Shown here one piece after another: positions 1 to 5,535 of a DNA stretch of 5,950 nucleotides. Made by a program: the position numbers and the translations under genes. The first letter of the stretch is position 1, and every line of letters begins with the position of its first letter. The notes under the pieces are model-generated. The model searched no databases, was not told the origin of the DNA, and saw nothing but the letters and a program-made list of their open reading frames with translations. Source of the DNA: Janthinobacterium sp. (lineage in GTDB: Bacteria; Pseudomonadota; Gammaproteobacteria; Burkholderiales; Burkholderiaceae_D). The stretch lies in assembly GCA_003482555.1 (NCBI GenBank), contig DMYQ01000288.1:12402-18351 (forward strand). Direction: 5' to 3'.

Positions 1-14
1 GCCGCCATGAGCAA

Positions 15-941
15 TTAGTCGGCGTCGGTCACGACTGGCGCTGCGCCTGGCTGCATCTGGCCGCGCTCGCGCGCGAGCCGCGCGTCCAGCTTCGCGCCGG
101 CTTCGGCCGCGTAGGCGCGACAGCCATTGGCATCGATAAAGGGATTGCTGGCGGCGGTGCGCGCGGCGGCCTTTTCCATCACGTCGGTCACATCGGGATG
201 ATCTGAAATGACTATGTCGCATGGCAAGGCGGCGACCTTGGCGATACTCGCCGCGAAGGAGGCCGAGATGTCCGGCGTCTTGCCCTTGCCCGTGTAATTG
301 AAGTCGCCGCTGGCGTAAGGGTTGAGGCTGTCGGCATACACCACGTTCAGGCAGCGCCGCTCCTCGCAAGAAGTCCAGGTCCAGGTGGTGCCGCCCGGCG
401 TGTGGCCCGGCGTCATATGGGCGGTGACGGCCAGCGGGCCGACCGTCAAGGTATCGCCTTCGCCCACCAGTTTGACCTTGTCCAGCCTGGCGACGTGTAC
501 CACCGGATCGGCCTGGAACTGCGGGTCGTCGGCGCCGTTGGTGCCGCTTTGCAGCACCCGCGCGCCCGAGGCGCTGGCCGCCACGGTGGCGCCGCTGGCG
601 CGTTGCAGCGCGGCGATGCCGCCCGCGTGATCCCAGTGGGCGTGCGAATTGAGGATCAGTTTCACGTCCTCGATGCGAAAGCCGAGCGCCTTGATGTTCG
701 CCGCGATCAAGGGCGCCGATTGCGGCAGCCCGCCGTCGAGCAGGATGTGGCCCCGGCGGCTGGTCAGCAGCACGGCGGACAGGCCGTCCACCCCCACGTA
801 CCAGGTGTTGCCGTAAATATTGAAGGGTTTGACCGGCTTGTTCCATGCCGCGCAATTATCGCAATTCACGGCGGCGTCGTGCGCCTGTGCGCCACCCGCC
901 ACGGCGGCCAGTGCCAGCAAAACGTGGGCTAACATTGTCAT
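15..941 (-). CDS. bla: Subclass B3 metallo-beta-lactamase (THIN-B-like), secreted
   Basis: This 308-residue periplasmic zinc enzyme should hydrolyse the beta-lactam ring of penicillins, cephalosporins and carbapenems. Residues 1-20 are a signal peptide ending in GGAQA. The B3 zinc ligands are all visible: H100, H102, D104 and H105 in SHAHWDHAGG, H180 in TPGHTPGG, and H248 in SDHPD. S205 (YADSLNP) sits where B3 enzymes use serine in place of the zinc-binding cysteine of B1. C241 and C274 could form the conserved B3 disulfide. The length is usual for the family. The open frame runs further upstream, but the ATG at 941 is chosen because it has GGAG eight bases before it and begins the signal peptide. 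It is the last gene of the operon, 47 bp after the M56-S11 sensor gene, and I see no CTAG box or clear promoter in that gap, so expression probably depends on the operon promoter. The THIN-B resemblance is from memory. Confidence 0.95.
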   Translation of the reverse strand: MTMLAHVLLALAAVAGGAQAHDAAVNCDNCAAWNKPVKPFNIYGNTWYVGVDGLSAVLLTSRRGHILLDGGLPQSAPLIAANIKALGFRIEDVKLILNSHAHWDHAGGIAALQRASGATVAASASGARVLQSGTNGADDPQFQADPVVHVARLDKVKLVGEGDTLTVGPLAVTAHMTPGHTPGGTTWTWTSCEERRCLNVVYADSLNPYASGDFNYTGKGKTPDISASFAASIAKVAALPCDIVISDHPDVTDVMEKAAARTAASNPFIDANGCRAYAAEAGAKLDARLARERGQMQPGAAPVVTDAD

Positions 942-949
942 ACTTTTGT

Positions 950-953
950 CTCC
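950..953 (-). promoter_or_regulatory. Ribosome binding site of the metallo-beta-lactamase gene
   Basis: On the minus strand the sequence reads CCGGAGACAAAAGTATG, placing GGAG eight bases before the ATG at 941. This supports that start over the ATG two codons downstream and over the in-frame starts inside the preceding gene. Confidence 0.7.
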
Positions 954-988
954 GGGGTTAAGAATGTGTAGGGCATCATCGGCTTGGA

Positions 989-2767
989 TCAACGGATGCG
1001 CATGCTGGAAGCGGCCAGCGAATCGCGGATCTTGCCGGCATCGAGAGAGCGCCGCTGCGCGCCGTCGGCATCGAGCAGCACGACGGTGACGTCCCTGTCG
1101 CCGCTGCGCATGCGCATGCTCAGGCAACTGCCCGCTTGCGCGGAATTGCCGGTCTTGGACAGGCGGATATCCCAGCCCTTGCCGCCCACCAGGGGGTTGG
1201 TGTTATGAAATTCGTGCCTGCGGCCATCGACGGCGACGCTGGCTTGCTGGTGGCTGGTGATGCGGGCAATGTCGGGATAACGGGCCGCCGCCGCCACGAT
1301 CTTGGCGACCTCGGTGGCGGTGGAAGTATTCGCCGGCGAGCGCCCGGTCGGATCGATAATGGTGGTACGGGTCAAGCCGAGGCTGAGTATCTTGGCCCGC
1401 AGGGCTAGCGCGAAGGCGCCCTCGCCGCCCGGATAGGTGCGCGCGAGCGCGGCGGCGGCCCGGTTCTCGGAAGACATCAGGGCCAATTGCAGGGCCACGG
1501 CGCGCGGCACTTGGGCGCCGTCGGCGAGCGGGGAGCGGTTCTGCGCGGGGGAATCGGCGCGGACGATGCGCAGTTTTTCGTTCGGGTCGAGCTTGGCGTC
1601 CAGCACAACCATGGCGGTCATCAGTTTGGTGAGGGAAGCGATCGGCACGACGGCGTCGGCGTCTTTTGCCATCAAGACCTTGCCGTCAAGGTCGTCCAGC
1701 ACCAGCATATGCCTGGCGCTCACCGGCAATTGCAGCGGGCTGGCGGAGGAAATATCGGCGGCCGGACGCGCGCCGGACGCGGCCTGTTCCATTGGATGCG
1801 CCGGCGACTTTGACGACGGGCCGTGCGTCTGGATCAGCATGCTGGCGCAGGCGACGAGCAAGGCCGGCAAGGCGAGTTTCCCGCTGGCTGTTTCGGGCGC
1901 CGGCGCAATCAATCTTTCAATACGTTTGAGCAGAGGGCCGCCCCGGGCCGACAAGATCAAGCCGGGTTGGCGGGGCGACGGTGGCTGCGACGATAGCGCC
2001 TGCAAAGCCAGTGCCAGGCGGCGCGGATCGCGCAAAGCTTGCGCGGCCAATTCGTCGGCCACCTGTTCGCGCTCGTGGCGCATGCGCGTCGACAGCCACC
2101 AGACTACCGGGTGGAAAAACAACAGGGCCTCGACCAGGCTTTGCAGCAGATTGGCCAGGTAGTCCCAGCGCCGAACGTGGGCCAGTTCGTGGGCCAGCAA
2201 GGCTTCCAGCAGGTCCACGGGCATGCCGGTGAGCAAAGCCGCCGGCAACAGCACCATGGGCCGCCAAAAGCCCACGGTCACGGGGCTGGACAGAGCGGAG
2301 TGCAATTTCAGCGCCACTTGGCGGCGCAAGCCCATGCGCAGCGCCAAGGCGTCGAGGCGATCTTGCCAGATGGCGGGCGCGAACACGGCGTGGCGGCGCA
2401 GTCTGCTCACCCACACCAGCCCCAGGCTCAGGCGCAAGCTCATCAAGCCGACGCCCGAGATCCAGGCCAACACCAGGGCTGGCATGCGCGCGAGCAGATG
2501 GCGGCGCCAGGCGGGCAGCTCGAGCGCTTGCGCTTGTGTCAGCGCCGCCCCGGCCTGATCGAACGAGCAAACCAGTTGAATGAGCGGAATACACAGGCAC
2601 AGGAAGAGCGCCAGGGCGCATGCGGCGTAACGCCAGCGGGGGCTGGCGCCATGCAACAGTTTCAGCAGCAAGGCGGCCGCCGCGCCCACGATCAAGCCTT
2701 GCCAAACGAAGTTCAGCAGGGCCCAAGCCAGCGCGGGTACGACCGATTCAATGGAAAACAAGCTCAT
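989..2767 (-). CDS. BlaR1-like M56 metallopeptidase fused to an S11 (PBP7/PbpG-type) penicillin-binding domain
   Basis: This 592-residue membrane protein is the probable beta-lactam sensor and antirepressor. Residues 1-315 are the M56 (BlaR1/MecR1) part: hydrophobic segments near 11-37, 47-67, 95-120 and 297-314, and the zinc motif H193-E-L-A-H197 with a downstream HEREQVADELA element (E233 is a possible third ligand). After a proline/serine-rich linker, residues about 350-585 form a serine D,D-peptidase domain of family S11, closest in look to PBP7/PbpG. It has S378-L-T-K381, S433-E-N435 and K538-T-G540, so all three penicillin-binding motifs are intact. Classical BlaR1 has a class-D-lactamase-like sensor here, so the architecture is different although the total length is similar. 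The start overlaps the repressor stop (ATGA, 2764-2767), indicating translational coupling, and the lactamase gene follows. By family knowledge, acylation of S378 would trigger the peptidase; that the S11 domain works this way is inference. It could instead be a working cell-wall endopeptidase. Confidence 0.9.
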   Translation of the reverse strand: MSLFSIESVVPALAWALLNFVWQGLIVGAAAALLLKLLHGASPRWRYAACALALFLCLCIPLIQLVCSFDQAGAALTQAQALELPAWRRHLLARMPALVLAWISGVGLMSLRLSLGLVWVSRLRRHAVFAPAIWQDRLDALALRMGLRRQVALKLHSALSSPVTVGFWRPMVLLPAALLTGMPVDLLEALLAHELAHVRRWDYLANLLQSLVEALLFFHPVVWWLSTRMRHEREQVADELAAQALRDPRRLALALQALSSQPPSPRQPGLILSARGGPLLKRIERLIAPAPETASGKLALPALLVACASMLIQTHGPSSKSPAHPMEQAASGARPAADISSASPLQLPVSARHMLVLDDLDGKVLMAKDADAVVPIASLTKLMTAMVVLDAKLDPNEKLRIVRADSPAQNRSPLADGAQVPRAVALQLALMSSENRAAAALARTYPGGEGAFALALRAKILSLGLTRTTIIDPTGRSPANTSTATEVAKIVAAAARYPDIARITSHQQASVAVDGRRHEFHNTNPLVGGKGWDIRLSKTGNSAQAGSCLSMRMRSGDRDVTVVLLDADGAQRRSLDAGKIRDSLAASSMRIR

Positions 2768-3156
2768 GATTCGGAGTCGTGTTTGCCACGCAGTATCTGT
2801 TCGATCTCCGAGCGATCTTCCGCGCTGACATGTTCCCTGAGTGCGGCAAGCACCAGGGCCTTGCCCGAACCGGCGAACACTTTGGCGATCAAATCCTTGA
2901 GCAAACTGGTTTGCAACTTTTCTTGTGCCTGCGCCGGGGCATAGAGTTGTGGCCGCTGGCTTTCATCGCGGGTCAACATGCCCTTGCCGTGCATCAGTTG
3001 AAGTTGCCGCAGTACCGTGGCGTAACTGGCGTCCGCGCGCTCTGGAATCAAGGCTTCGAATACTTTCTTGGCGTCGGCGGGGCCGATACGCCAGAGGATG
3101 CGCAGCAGATCCAATTCGGCGGGCGTGGGGTGGGGAGTTGCTGTTTTCTTTGACAT
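2764..3156 (-). CDS. blaI: BlaI/MecI/CopY-family transcriptional repressor
   Basis: A 130-residue cytoplasmic repressor. Residues about 8-75 form the winged helix typical of the family: an opening PTPAELDLLRILW helix, a recognition-helix region ADASYATVLRQLQLM, and a wing GMLTRDESQRPQLYAP. The remainder (about 76-128) is the helical dimerisation part, which in BlaI and MecI also holds the site cut by the BlaR1/MecR1 peptidase; the V-F in IAKVFAGSG is a possible counterpart of that site, a guess by position. It is the first gene of the minus-strand operon, overlaps the sensor gene by four bases, and precedes the metallo-beta-lactamase, so beta-lactamase control is far more likely than copper control (CopY). 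There is no Shine-Dalgarno sequence before the ATG at 3156, and the best promoter ends seven bases upstream, so the mRNA may be leaderless. Autoregulation through the CTAG boxes upstream is likely. Confidence 0.93.
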   Translation of the reverse strand: MSKKTATPHPTPAELDLLRILWRIGPADAKKVFEALIPERADASYATVLRQLQLMHGKGMLTRDESQRPQLYAPAQAQEKLQTSLLKDLIAKVFAGSGKALVLAALREHVSAEDRSEIEQILRGKHDSES

Positions 3157-3157
3157 G

Positions 3158-3200
3158 GAGTCTAGAATAACAGTTCTAGAACTTTGCGTCTAGTTATTCT
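3158..3200. promoter_or_regulatory. Candidate repressor operator: three CTAG boxes at 14-bp spacing
   Basis: CTAG occurs at 3162-3165, 3176-3179 and 3190-3193, exactly 14 bp apart each time, with similar flanks (GTCTAGAA, TTCTAGAA, GTCTAGTT). The middle box is the centre of a perfect 12-bp palindrome, AGTTCTAGAACT (3172-3183). A wider inverted repeat, AGAATAAC (3164-3171) and GTTATTCT (3193-3200), surrounds it. The boxes cover the predicted repressor promoter. Binding by the BlaI-type protein encoded next to it is inferred from position and symmetry; the boxes do not match the TACA-N2-TGTA core known for staphylococcal BlaI/MecI. Confidence 0.65.
3164..3192 (-). promoter_or_regulatory. blaI: Predicted sigma-70 promoter of the blaI-sensor-bla operon
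   Basis: On the minus strand, TAGACG (3192-3187) resembles a -35 box. It is followed after 17 bp by TATTCT (3169-3164), a -10 box preceded by TG one base earlier (extended -10). Only seven bases separate the -10 box from the ATG, so transcription would start at or beside the first codon. Both hexamers overlap CTAG boxes, as expected for a repressed promoter. Confidence 0.5.
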
Positions 3201-3415
3201 CTGACCTATTTCCGCCCTCTTGGCCGCAACCCGGATCCGATCATTCGGTACGCCATCCGTCAAGGCAATTCGGCGTTGGCCACGCAGCCGTATCATATTT
3301 TTGTGTCTGAATTTTTTACAGCATGGACTGAAAATTTTCCTGATACAAACTCGAATCTGCATGGAAAAAATGCAAAGCAATGATTCTATTGCACTTTTTA
3401 ATTTTCCGTCACAAA

Positions 3416-3431
3416 GGGCATGTTTATTGCT
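3416..3431 (+). promoter_or_regulatory. Candidate sigma-54 (-24/-12) promoter for the PEP-CTERM gene
   Basis: The sequence GGGCAT-GTTTA-TTGCT fits the consensus TGGCAC-N5-TTGCW, with the defining GG (3417-3418) and GC (3429-3430) ten bases apart. Transcription would start near 3442, giving an untranslated leader of about 90 bases. Exopolysaccharide-linked PEP-CTERM systems often carry the PrsK/PrsR regulators, and PrsR is a sigma-54-dependent activator, which makes the match biologically sensible. Neither rpoN nor prsR lies in this window, and chance matches of this quality do occur. Confidence 0.45.
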
Positions 3432-3522
3432 CTCCTATTCGAACCGTTGGATCTTGGCGGGCGCCACATCGGCCTTCGAGAAAAATGAAATTTCCACTGG
3501 TTATCGGGTTGATTTCCAATTT

Positions 3523-3527
3523 AGGAG
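3523..3527 (+). promoter_or_regulatory. Ribosome binding site of the PEP-CTERM gene
   Basis: AGGAG lies four bases before the ATG at 3532 and seven bases before the ATG at 3535. The latter spacing is closer to optimal, so 3535 is preferred. Either way this site excludes the earlier in-frame ATG codons in the intergenic region, which would place a non-secretory leader before the signal peptide. Confidence 0.8.
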
Positions 3528-3534
3528 AAATATG

Positions 3535-4809
3535 ATGCGTTCCTGTCATTCACTTGGTTTTTTGCTCAAGCGCAGCAATTGGACGTTGCTGATGGTAGCG
3601 ACTCTGTTTGCGCTGGCCTCGGGAGGGCCGGCATTTGCCCAGACCTATGCGCTGTCTCCCGATGGCGCGGCCGTCGTGCGGTTGGCGCCGCAGGGAACAG
3701 TGAGCGCAAATACTCTCGGCGGCACGCCTCTGCCGGGCAGCTACACCGTCACGGCGGGAAGCGGCGCAAGCCCGGCCATCACCAGCTATGCGGCGGGTTT
3801 CAGGGGTGCCAATGGTGGCGCCCAGATTGAGGCCCTATACAATAATGGCAATGCCTTGGCCACCAATCAGAGTCTGAACTGGGTACAAACCATCAACACC
3901 AACGTTCCGCTCGGTGGCGCGGTCTCACCCAACTTAGACAACGCCGCCAATCCGGCGACGCCGTTTTACAGTTACACCGCTGAAAACCGAGACCCCGCGC
4001 TTCCAGCCAACCAGATCAATTTCTACGATTACTCGACACGCAGTCCATCAACGCTTTCAAGCACCAACCCCATAACATGGAATGCCGCTCTTTATCCGGT
4101 TATCACCATCGCGGGCAGCACGGCGCTCACTGTCGAAAACGGCGTGACTTGGGGATGGACAATGAAACCAGCGATGGTCGGCAATATTTCCGGGACATTC
4201 AGCAATCCAACACCCGCAGGCGCCACGACTAGCGGAGTCGGCACCAACAACTTTAGCTGGGGGAACGGCGACCCAAGTTCATTGACGTTTACCGGGAAGA
4301 CTTTCGATGCGAAACCCGGAATTGCCTTCGATTTGGGAAAACTGACTTTTTATAACGGTTCAAATACCAATTATGCGAATAATGTGGACTTTAATACAAA
4401 TGTAAATTTTGATAATGTTCCCGAGAAAAACTTCGCCCTTTCCACTCAGCTCGGCCTCGTGAATACGATAAACACGGATGATCCGATTGCCAGCGCCGAT
4501 TACGTTACCATCGGCGACTATGGATTTACTTTTAACGTGCTGGAGGGGGCGATGGCTTCGGTCGATCTCATGGCCGAGTTAAGCGCCACGCTCACTTCCA
4601 CATCCTTGGGCACCGGGCCCGCCGATTCCGCATTCTCGTCGACTCCCTTCAATTCGTCGCCCAATTACGTACTCACGATAGTTGGTCTTGAAAATGTGAC
4701 AAGCGGCGGATTTACCACTGGCACGGTGGCGGAGCCTTCCACAGTCGCGATCATCACACTCGGGCTGTTGTTCATGATGGAATTGCAACGCCGGGCAAGG
4801 CGGTCATGA
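3535..4809 (+). CDS. PEP-CTERM sorting domain protein with choice-of-anchor K-like domain
   Basis: A 424-residue exported protein. Residues 1-35 are a long signal peptide (basic MRSCHSLGFLLKRS start, hydrophobic core, ending in GPAFA). Residues 36-226 form an Asn/Thr/Gly-rich extracellular region with WVQTINTNVPLGG and VTWGWTMKP motifs that I associate with similar PEP-CTERM proteins. Residues about 227-385 resemble the choice-of-anchor K domain: GVGTNNFSWGNGDPSSLTF, then FDLGKLTFYNGS, LGLVNTINTDDP and ADYVTIGD. The C-terminus is a sorting signal: AEPST (399-403), a hydrophobic helix, then RRARRS. The first proline of the usual PEP is alanine here. Such proteins are exported, processed by exosortase, and linked to exopolysaccharide and biofilm or floc formation; the exact function of this one is unknown. 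The ATG at 3532 is an alternative start. It overlaps the next gene by ATGA. Local composition drops to roughly one-third GC near 4321-4380. Confidence 0.85.
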   Translation: MRSCHSLGFLLKRSNWTLLMVATLFALASGGPAFAQTYALSPDGAAVVRLAPQGTVSANTLGGTPLPGSYTVTAGSGASPAITSYAAGFRGANGGAQIEALYNNGNALATNQSLNWVQTINTNVPLGGAVSPNLDNAANPATPFYSYTAENRDPALPANQINFYDYSTRSPSTLSSTNPITWNAALYPVITIAGSTALTVENGVTWGWTMKPAMVGNISGTFSNPTPAGATTSGVGTNNFSWGNGDPSSLTFTGKTFDAKPGIAFDLGKLTFYNGSNTNYANNVDFNTNVNFDNVPEKNFALSTQLGLVNTINTDDPIASADYVTIGDYGFTFNVLEGAMASVDLMAELSATLTSTSLGTGPADSAFSSTPFNSSPNYVLTIVGLENVTSGGFTTGTVAEPSTVAIITLGLLFMMELQRRARRS

Positions 4810-5219
4810 GAAGGCTGGCGCTCGTGCTGGCGATGGTATTGGCGACCGTATTGGCTTGCGTCGGGGTCGCCAAAACCGAACCGTCGCGGCGCGCTCGCTT
4901 GTTCGTTGAGCAAACGGGGGAGGCGGACGGGAGACTACGGCCGTTCGCGATTGAAGTTGGCCAGCCCACCGCGTTCTCGCGGGACGTCGTCTATGTCAAG
5001 CCAGTGGTGTTCGGCCTTGTGCTCGCGGTGGCACGACGCATGGATAGTCCGGGAGGATCTTTTCGCTTGACCTATGACGATGGACGCCAGTCAACGGTGT
5101 GGACTGTTGACAGGCAAGGTCTCGCCCGCCTGGCATCCCCAATCAACGCGATGTTTCGAGCCGAGGGCGTGGCCGCCCCGGCGTTTCTGACAGTCCTCGC
5201 CGCGTACCCATCCGGTTAA
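4806..5219 (+). CDS. Small secreted protein of unknown function
   Basis: A 137-residue protein that I do not recognise. Residues 1-22 are a strong export signal (MRRLALVLAMVLATVLAC). C18 follows V-L-A, which resembles but does not clearly meet a lipobox, so it may be a lipoprotein or a plain periplasmic protein. The rest is compact and mixed: RARLFVEQTGEADG, a central VVYVKPVVFGLVLAVARR segment, then a likely beta-rich part (FRLTYDDGRQSTVWTVDRQG). It contains no obvious catalytic motif. Its ATG overlaps the stop codon of the PEP-CTERM gene (ATGA, 4806-4809) and a modest AAGG lies five bases upstream. The two proteins are therefore probably co-translated and may act together outside the inner membrane. 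Codon use looks like that of its neighbours, and the opposite-strand frames look like shadows. Confidence 0.7.
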   Translation: MRRLALVLAMVLATVLACVGVAKTEPSRRARLFVEQTGEADGRLRPFAIEVGQPTAFSRDVVYVKPVVFGLVLAVARRMDSPGGSFRLTYDDGRQSTVWTVDRQGLARLASPINAMFRAEGVAAPAFLTVLAAYPSG

Positions 5220-5292
5220 GGCGCATGGCTAAAAAGCAAACCGAAACTTTCTCGGGATGGAAATGCATAGGCGGGGCGCCGAAAGTCTCGTA

Positions 5293-5346
5293 CCGGGAAT
5301 CCCGGCGGCGGTATGCGCGCTTGGCGCCGGCGCGGATGGCGCGCCA
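5293..5346. repeat. Cluster of GC-rich palindromes
   Basis: Three palindromes lie within 54 bp: CCGGGA-A-TCCCGG (5293-5305), GCGCCGGCGC (5324-5333) and TGGCGCGCCA (5337-5346). They follow the end of the PEP-CTERM gene pair and could fold in RNA to help termination, or be part of a REP-like element. In GC-rich DNA such palindromes can also arise by chance, and no T-run follows. Confidence 0.3.
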
Positions 5347-5465
5347 CGCCGCCGTGACCGGAGAGCTCCTTCGAGGCACAAATACTGTTGCCGCCCCTAT
5401 GGAGACATGGGGCCAAGCTTCCCCGACCCACTGGCCGAACTTAGCACGAAGCAACAACAGCGAAT

Positions 5466-5489
5466 AGCACTAAATTTAGCACTTAATTT
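5466..5489 (+). repeat. Tandem 12-bp repeat, candidate antitoxin operator
   Basis: AGCACTAAATTT (5466-5477) is followed directly by AGCACTTAATTT (5478-5489), differing at one base. A further AGCAC occurs at 5443-5447. The junction contains a perfect palindrome CTAAATTTAG (5470-5479). The repeat sits just upstream of the antitoxin -10 box, where a Phd/YefM-type antitoxin and its toxin complex would be expected to bind for autoregulation. Binding is inferred. Confidence 0.5.
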
Positions 5490-5499
5490 AGTCGCGCAA

Positions 5500-5508
5500 T
5501 GCTATGAT
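5500..5508 (+). promoter_or_regulatory. Extended -10 promoter of the toxin-antitoxin operon
   Basis: TGCTATGAT is a good extended -10 element (TG-N-TATGAT) 27 bases before the antitoxin ATG. No strong -35 box is present; at 17-bp spacing the hexamer is CACTTA, inside the tandem repeat. A TSS near 5515 would leave a leader of about 20 bases carrying GGAGG at 5526-5530. Confidence 0.6.
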
Positions 5509-5535
5509 ATCCCTAGCAACTTGACGGAGGACGGC

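Larger units (their letters stand above)
3201..3534. other. Divergent intergenic region, AT-rich
   Basis: This stretch lies between the beta-lactamase operon promoter and the PEP-CTERM gene. It is clearly richer in A and T than the flanking genes. It holds a 10-bp palindrome GAAAATTTTC (3330-3339), an inverted repeat TGCAT-N7-ATGCA (3358-3374), another GCAAT-N6-ATTGC (3377-3392), a candidate sigma-54 element (3416-3431) and the AGGAG site before the PEP-CTERM gene. I see no tRNA, riboswitch or convincing small gene. Open frames crossing it lack ribosome binding sites and recognisable protein. Confidence 0.6.
5220..5535. other. Intergenic region without a convincing gene
   Basis: About 315 bases separate the small secreted protein from the antitoxin. 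The first part (5220-5430) is GC-rich with several palindromes; the last part (5440-5535) is AT-richer and holds the antitoxin promoter region. An 80-codon frame starts at 5225 (MAKKQTETFS) with only a weak AAGG three bases upstream. Its product is Arg/Ala-rich and unrecognised, so I do not call it a gene. No tRNA or clear rho-independent terminator with a T-run is visible. Confidence 0.6.

Noticed and set aside
942..1127. N-terminal extension of the metallo-beta-lactamase frame by 62 codons
   Set aside because: The extension overlaps the end of the sensor gene and encodes an Arg-rich, non-conserved stretch placed before the signal peptide. The ATG at 941 has its own GGAG site.
1917..2726. 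269-codon frame on the minus strand overlapping the sensor gene
   Set aside because: It is a different reading frame of the same strand, Arg/Gly/Pro-rich, and lacks any domain; the sensor frame contains the conserved motifs.
1437..2944. Long open frames on the plus strand opposite the sensor and repressor genes
   Set aside because: They are typical GC-rich antisense shadows, with low-complexity Gln/His/Arg/Ala content and no recognisable domain, while the minus strand encodes clear M56, S11 and BlaI motifs.
3162..3380. 72-codon minus-strand frame in the divergent gap
   Set aside because: It ends in the operator region, is rich in Arg and Lys, matches nothing I know, and conflicts with the regulatory elements there.
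3220..3531. Upstream extension of the PEP-CTERM frame to 3220
   Set aside because: The 104 extra codons would precede a clear signal peptide and have no ribosome site, whereas AGGAG stands just before 3532/3535.
5293..5305. CCGGGAATCCCGG as a rho-independent terminator
   Set aside because: The dyad leaves only one base for a loop and no T-run follows.
5143..5457. Minus-strand frames opposite the end of the small secreted protein and the following gap
   Set aside because: They have Arg/Pro-rich composition, no ribosome site and no recognisable motif, consistent with chance open frames in GC-rich DNA.
5225..5467. 80-codon plus-strand frame starting MAKKQTETFS
   Set aside because: It has only a weak AAGG site at short spacing, an Arg/Ala-rich unrecognised product, and it runs into the antitoxin operator region. 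It could be real, but I cannot support it.
5257..5535. Upstream extension of the antitoxin frame
   Set aside because: The antitoxin family begins close to the ATG at 5536, which has GGAGG five bases before it and a promoter upstream. The extension would have to be translated through that promoter and the operator repeats.
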